Assembly (NCBI GenBank): GCA_934438035.1
Contig: CAKSBK010000075.1
Coordinates: forward strand, 1-5,662
DNA from: an uncultured Christensenellaceae bacterium
GTDB taxonomy: Bacteria > Bacillota > Clostridia > Christensenellales > Christensenellaceae
Direction of reading: 5' to 3'
DNA: 5,662 nucleotides
In this document: positions 3,432 to 5,662 of the stretch, piece by piece
How positions within the stretch are numbered: position 1 is the first letter of the stretch
Layout of the letters: each line of letters opens with the position of its first letter
Notes under the pieces: model-generated
Told to the model about the DNA's origin: nothing
The model's input: only the letters and a program-made list of their open reading frames with translations
Databases searched by the model: none
Made by a program: the position numbers and the translations under genes

Positions 3432-5381
3432 CTTGTTTTTAAGCTCGTTTATCGCCTTATAAAGCGCTCTTGCGGTTTTTTCCGTTCCGCCGTCCGAGCA
3501 TATCATAACGTCATACTGCTCGGGCTCGCCCCAGTTTTTGCCGGATATGTTTTTATAATACGCCGCTCTTGCCTTATCCGAACGGGCAATGTTTTTTTCC
3601 GCCTCTTCTCTTGAATCTCCGTATCTTTTAATTACGGACTGCGCTCTTTTCTCCTTAGAGCCGTATATAAACACCCTTACAAGATCGGGGTTTTCCCTGA
3701 GCACGTAATCCGCCGCTCTTCCCACTATTACGCAGCTTCCGTTTTCGCTTATCCTCTTAATTATCTTTTCCTGCGCCGCAACGGCCTCTACAACCACGCT
3801 CTTTGAAAGATAAAGGTCGTGAAGTATTTTAGGGGAGTTTCCGTTTAAATCGGAAATAAAGCTGTTAGTAAGCCCGCTTTCCTCTGCGGCGAGGGCGGTA
3901 AGCTCTTTATAATAGAAGGGAACGTCCATAAGCTCGGAAAGCCTCTTTGCGATTTCCTTTCCGCAGGAGCCGTGCTGCCTTGCGACGGTAACTATAACCC
4001 CGGGTCTTGAGGGAGAAATCGCCGCGGACTTAACGTCCTGCCTGTGCTTTTTATTCTTAGGCGGCGCATAGGGAGTTATAATAAAGCGCTTATACATCAA
4101 AAATCCCGCAAGCGTCGTCAGGCTGTCCGTAACGGGAAAGGTAAGCCAGAAGCAGTTTAAATTTATTCTTGAAAAAAGATACCCCAGAGGAACGAAAAGC
4201 ACAACCGTGCGTATTACAGTTAAAAGCGAGCTTTTAAGGCTTTTTCCCACCGCCTGGAAAAACACGGGGTATGTAAGCGAGCTTACAAGCGGAATAAAGC
4301 TTACCGCAACTATCCTAAAGGCGGCAACGCCTATTTTAACCGCCTCCTCGCCTGCGGAAAAGACCTTCAGCATGGGCTCGGGAAACACCTCGAAGCAGAA
4401 TATGCCTATAAGCATGAGAACCATTCCGAATAGTATAGACAAATTAAGCGTTTTTTTGCAGCGCTCAAATTTTCCGGCGGCATAATTATAGCTTATCACG
4501 GGAACTATACAGGTTTGCATTGCGCCTAATGGTATGAAAAATATACTTTGCCATTTATAATACAGCCCGAGCACGGTAACGGCGGCGTCTCCGAAGGACG
4601 ATAAAACAAGGTTAAGCCCGAATATATAAAACGTATACGCCGACTGCATAAGCATATTGGGAAGCCCCAGGCGAAAAATCTTTTTAACGTATTTGGGATA
4701 TTTCTTTATCGAGGGGGAGGGGTAAAAGCCCTTTTTAAAGACTATCGCCGCCGCCGCAAGCTGCCCCAAAACCGTCGCTATCGCCGCACCCGCAACTCCC
4801 AAGCTCGGAAAGCCCAAAAGCCCGAAGATGAGTATGGGGTCGAGAATTATGTTTATAACCGCGCCTATAACCTGAGCTATCGTGGGCGTTTTCATGTCTC
4901 CGCCCGCCTGAATAACCTTTGTAAGCACGCTCTCTATAAAAAGACCGGGACTTAAAACGCAGACTATTCTGCCGTAGGTTATAACGTCGTCGATAATTTC
5001 CGGGGTGGGCGTGTTAAGCCTTGCGTAAAGAGGCATTAAAAACCAGGATACCGCCGCAAAAATCACCCAGAGCGCCGTGCCTAACGGCAGGGCGACCCCT
5101 GCGTATTCTCTTGCCTCGTCCTCTCTTCCTATTCCGTTTTTTGCGGACATTACCGTGTTTATACCCACGCCCGTCCCCACGGCGAGCGCTATCATCAACA
5201 GCTGAAGGGGGTAGACTATAGATAGAGCGGTTAAGCCCGACTGCGAGAAATTTCCTATAAAAAGGCTGTCTATAAGATTATAAAGCGCCTGTATAAGCTG
5301 CGCCGCCATAACGGGGGGCGCAAGCTTTAAAAGTATTTTGCTTATTTTTTCTTTTCCGAAATACGAGGTTTGCTCCTGCAT
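3417..5381 (-). CDS. MATE-family efflux transporter fused to a C-terminal cytidylate-kinase-like domain
   Basis: This is a 654-residue inner-membrane protein in two parts. Residues about 10-435 are a complete MATE exporter of the MepA type, with about twelve hydrophobic segments in two halves. It shows APPVMAAQLIQALYNLIDSL near the N-terminus, GDMKTPTIAQVIGAVINIIL then DPILIFG ending the first half, and RLGLPNMLMQ opening the second. Such proteins export cationic drugs or metabolites using Na+ or H+ gradients. After a hydrophilic linker (about 436-459), residues 460-654 match the cytidylate kinase-like family (PF13189 from memory): VTVARQHGSCGKEIAKRL, PFYYKEL, CVIVGRAADYVLRE, then RSDKARAAYYKNISGKNWG and YDVMI. 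The phosphate loop is the family's divergent form, and kinase activity is unproven. I chose ATG 5381 with AGGA 7 bases upstream, because an in-frame TTG at 5423 lies inside the promoter, upstream of the predicted transcript start. The frame crosses the junction without a stop, so this is a fusion, not two genes. Confidence 0.9.
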   Translation of the reverse strand: MQEQTSYFGKEKISKILLKLAPPVMAAQLIQALYNLIDSLFIGNFSQSGLTALSIVYPLQLLMIALAVGTGVGINTVMSAKNGIGREDEAREYAGVALPLGTALWVIFAAVSWFLMPLYARLNTPTPEIIDDVITYGRIVCVLSPGLFIESVLTKVIQAGGDMKTPTIAQVIGAVINIILDPILIFGLLGFPSLGVAGAAIATVLGQLAAAAIVFKKGFYPSPSIKKYPKYVKKIFRLGLPNMLMQSAYTFYIFGLNLVLSSFGDAAVTVLGLYYKWQSIFFIPLGAMQTCIVPVISYNYAAGKFERCKKTLNLSILFGMVLMLIGIFCFEVFPEPMLKVFSAGEEAVKIGVAAFRIVAVSFIPLVSSLTYPVFFQAVGKSLKSSLLTVIRTVVLFVPLGYLFSRINLNCFWLTFPVTDSLTTLAGFLMYKRFIITPYAPPKNKKHRQDVKSAAISPSRPGVIVTVARQHGSCGKEIAKRLSELMDVPFYYKELTALAAEESGLTNSFISDLNGNSPKILHDLYLSKSVVVEAVAAQEKIIKRISENGSCVIVGRAADYVLRENPDLVRVFIYGSKEKRAQSVIKRYGDSREEAEKNIARSDKARAAYYKNISGKNWGEPEQYDVMICSDGGTEKTARALYKAINELKNKTAEG

Positions 5382-5410
5382 AAAAAAATCCTGCCGATAA
5401 TACAAATATA

Positions 5411-5419
5411 TGCTATTAT
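5411..5419 (+). promoter_or_regulatory. Candidate extended -10 promoter of the EFR1-type gene
   Basis: The plus strand reads TGC-TATTAT (5411-5419), an extended -10 with 5 of 6 matches, lying on the same bases as the minus-strand -10 of the MATE-kinase promoter. A start near 5426 would give a leader of about 53 bases. A competing pair, TTGTCA (5436-5441), 17 bases and TATAAA (5459-5464), has better boxes but would start transcripts at about 5471, inside the ribosome binding site, so it is less likely. The leader holds a small inverted repeat, ACGGC (5442-5446) and GCCGT (5455-5459). Confidence 0.35.
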
Positions 5420-5442
5420 ACAATGTGAAAAAGATTTGTCAA
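5415..5442 (-). promoter_or_regulatory. Promoter of the MATE-kinase gene (TTGACA - 16 bp - TATAAT)
   Basis: The minus strand carries a full-consensus TTGACA (5442-5437) and TATAAT (5420-5415) separated by 16 bases. The predicted start is near 5408, leaving about 27 bases before the ATG at 5381. It is the best promoter in the window and settles that translation cannot begin at the upstream TTG (5423). Confidence 0.85.
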
Positions 5443-5478
5443 CGGCATTTTTGCGCCGTATAAAATAAGGAGGAAAAA

Positions 5479-5662
5479 ATGGTATTTTACTTTTCGGGCA
5501 CGGGCAACAGTAAATTTGCGGCGGAAGAAATTTCCCGCCTTACGGAGGACGGCCTCTTCTCTCTAAACGAAGCGCTTAAGCACGGCAAAAAAACGGAAAA
5601 ATGTCAAAACGCCGTGATTGCGGTTCCGACATACGCATGGAGAATACCTAAAGTCGTTTCGG
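5479..5662 (+). CDS. EFR1-type flavodoxin/ferredoxin protein (partial, N-terminal 61 residues)
   Basis: Only the first 61 residues are visible; the gene runs off the right edge. It opens MVFYFSGTGNSKFAAEEIS, in which FSGTGNS (residues 5-11) is the phosphate-binding loop of a flavodoxin-like FMN fold. It goes on with SLNEALKHG (28-36) and AVIAVPTYAWRIPKVV (45-60), the second conserved strand-loop of this group. In clostridia such openings usually belong to EFR1-family proteins of about 250-270 residues, which join a flavodoxin-like domain to a C-terminal pair of [4Fe-4S] ferredoxin motifs. The ferredoxin part is outside the window, so a plain flavodoxin remains possible. The start is well supported by AAGGAGG (5467-5473) 5 bases upstream of the ATG. 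It is transcribed divergently from the MATE-kinase gene. A role in electron transfer is inferred; the partner is unknown. Confidence 0.85.
   Translation, partial: MVFYFSGTGNSKFAAEEISRLTEDGLFSLNEALKHGKKTEKCQNAVIAVPTYAWRIPKVVS

Noticed and set aside
3101..3614. Plus-strand open frames after the zinc-ribbon gene
   Set aside because: The first starts inside the zinc-ribbon gene and crosses its terminator; the second crosses the convergent terminator and runs antisense into the kinase domain. Neither has a ribosome binding site.
4207..5221. Plus-strand open frames antisense to the MATE domain
   Set aside because: Wholly opposite well-conserved transporter sequence, with no initiation signal.
5382..5423. 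TTG at 5423 as the MATE-kinase start, adding 14 residues
   Set aside because: It lies between the -35 and -10 of the consensus promoter, upstream of the predicted transcript start, and has no ribosome binding site.

Overview
The window looks like chromosomal DNA of a strictly anaerobic, fermentative member of the Bacillota, most likely class Clostridia and possibly gut-associated. The basis is gene content: a bifurcating transhydrogenase (Nfn), an iron-dependent alcohol dehydrogenase, a MepA-like MATE exporter, an EFR1-type flavodoxin/ferredoxin protein and a small zinc-ribbon protein. Strong AGGAGG-type ribosome binding sites, AT-rich intergenic promoters and compact rho-independent terminators agree with this. 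The genus cannot be read from the sequence. No rRNA, tRNA, insertion sequence, CRISPR array or phage gene was seen.

Layout. Bases 1-353 (minus) hold the N-terminal part of nfnB, which runs off the left edge. It overlaps nfnA (350-1195, minus) by four bases (ATGA). A 15-bp hairpin and a TATAAT element separate nfnA from an iron-containing alcohol dehydrogenase gene (1291-2508, minus). A roughly 420-base divergent intergenic region (2509-2927) follows. It carries the adh promoter, a Rex-like operator candidate inside that promoter, three copies of a TATTCGC heptamer, two paired ATCGAT elements and a bulged hairpin. A 70-residue zinc-ribbon gene (2928-3140, plus) ends in its own terminator. After about 230 bases without an intact gene comes a convergent gene for a MATE transporter fused to a cytidylate-kinase-like domain (3417-5381, minus). 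Its promoter lies in a 97-base gap shared with the divergent EFR1-type gene (5479 to the right edge, plus).

How the genes may work together. Nfn couples NADH and reduced ferredoxin to NADP+ reduction, and the iron ADH family usually consumes NAD(P)H by reducing aldehydes. The left half is therefore a cofactor-balancing, fermentative redox neighbourhood, and a Rex-like (NADH-sensing) site over the adh promoter would fit that. The EFR1-type protein at the right edge is also a predicted electron-transfer protein, but nothing shows that it acts with the others. The most unusual protein is the transporter-kinase fusion; the most unusual non-coding structure is the set of repeated motifs between 2550 and 2823. 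No complete new system can be claimed from this window.
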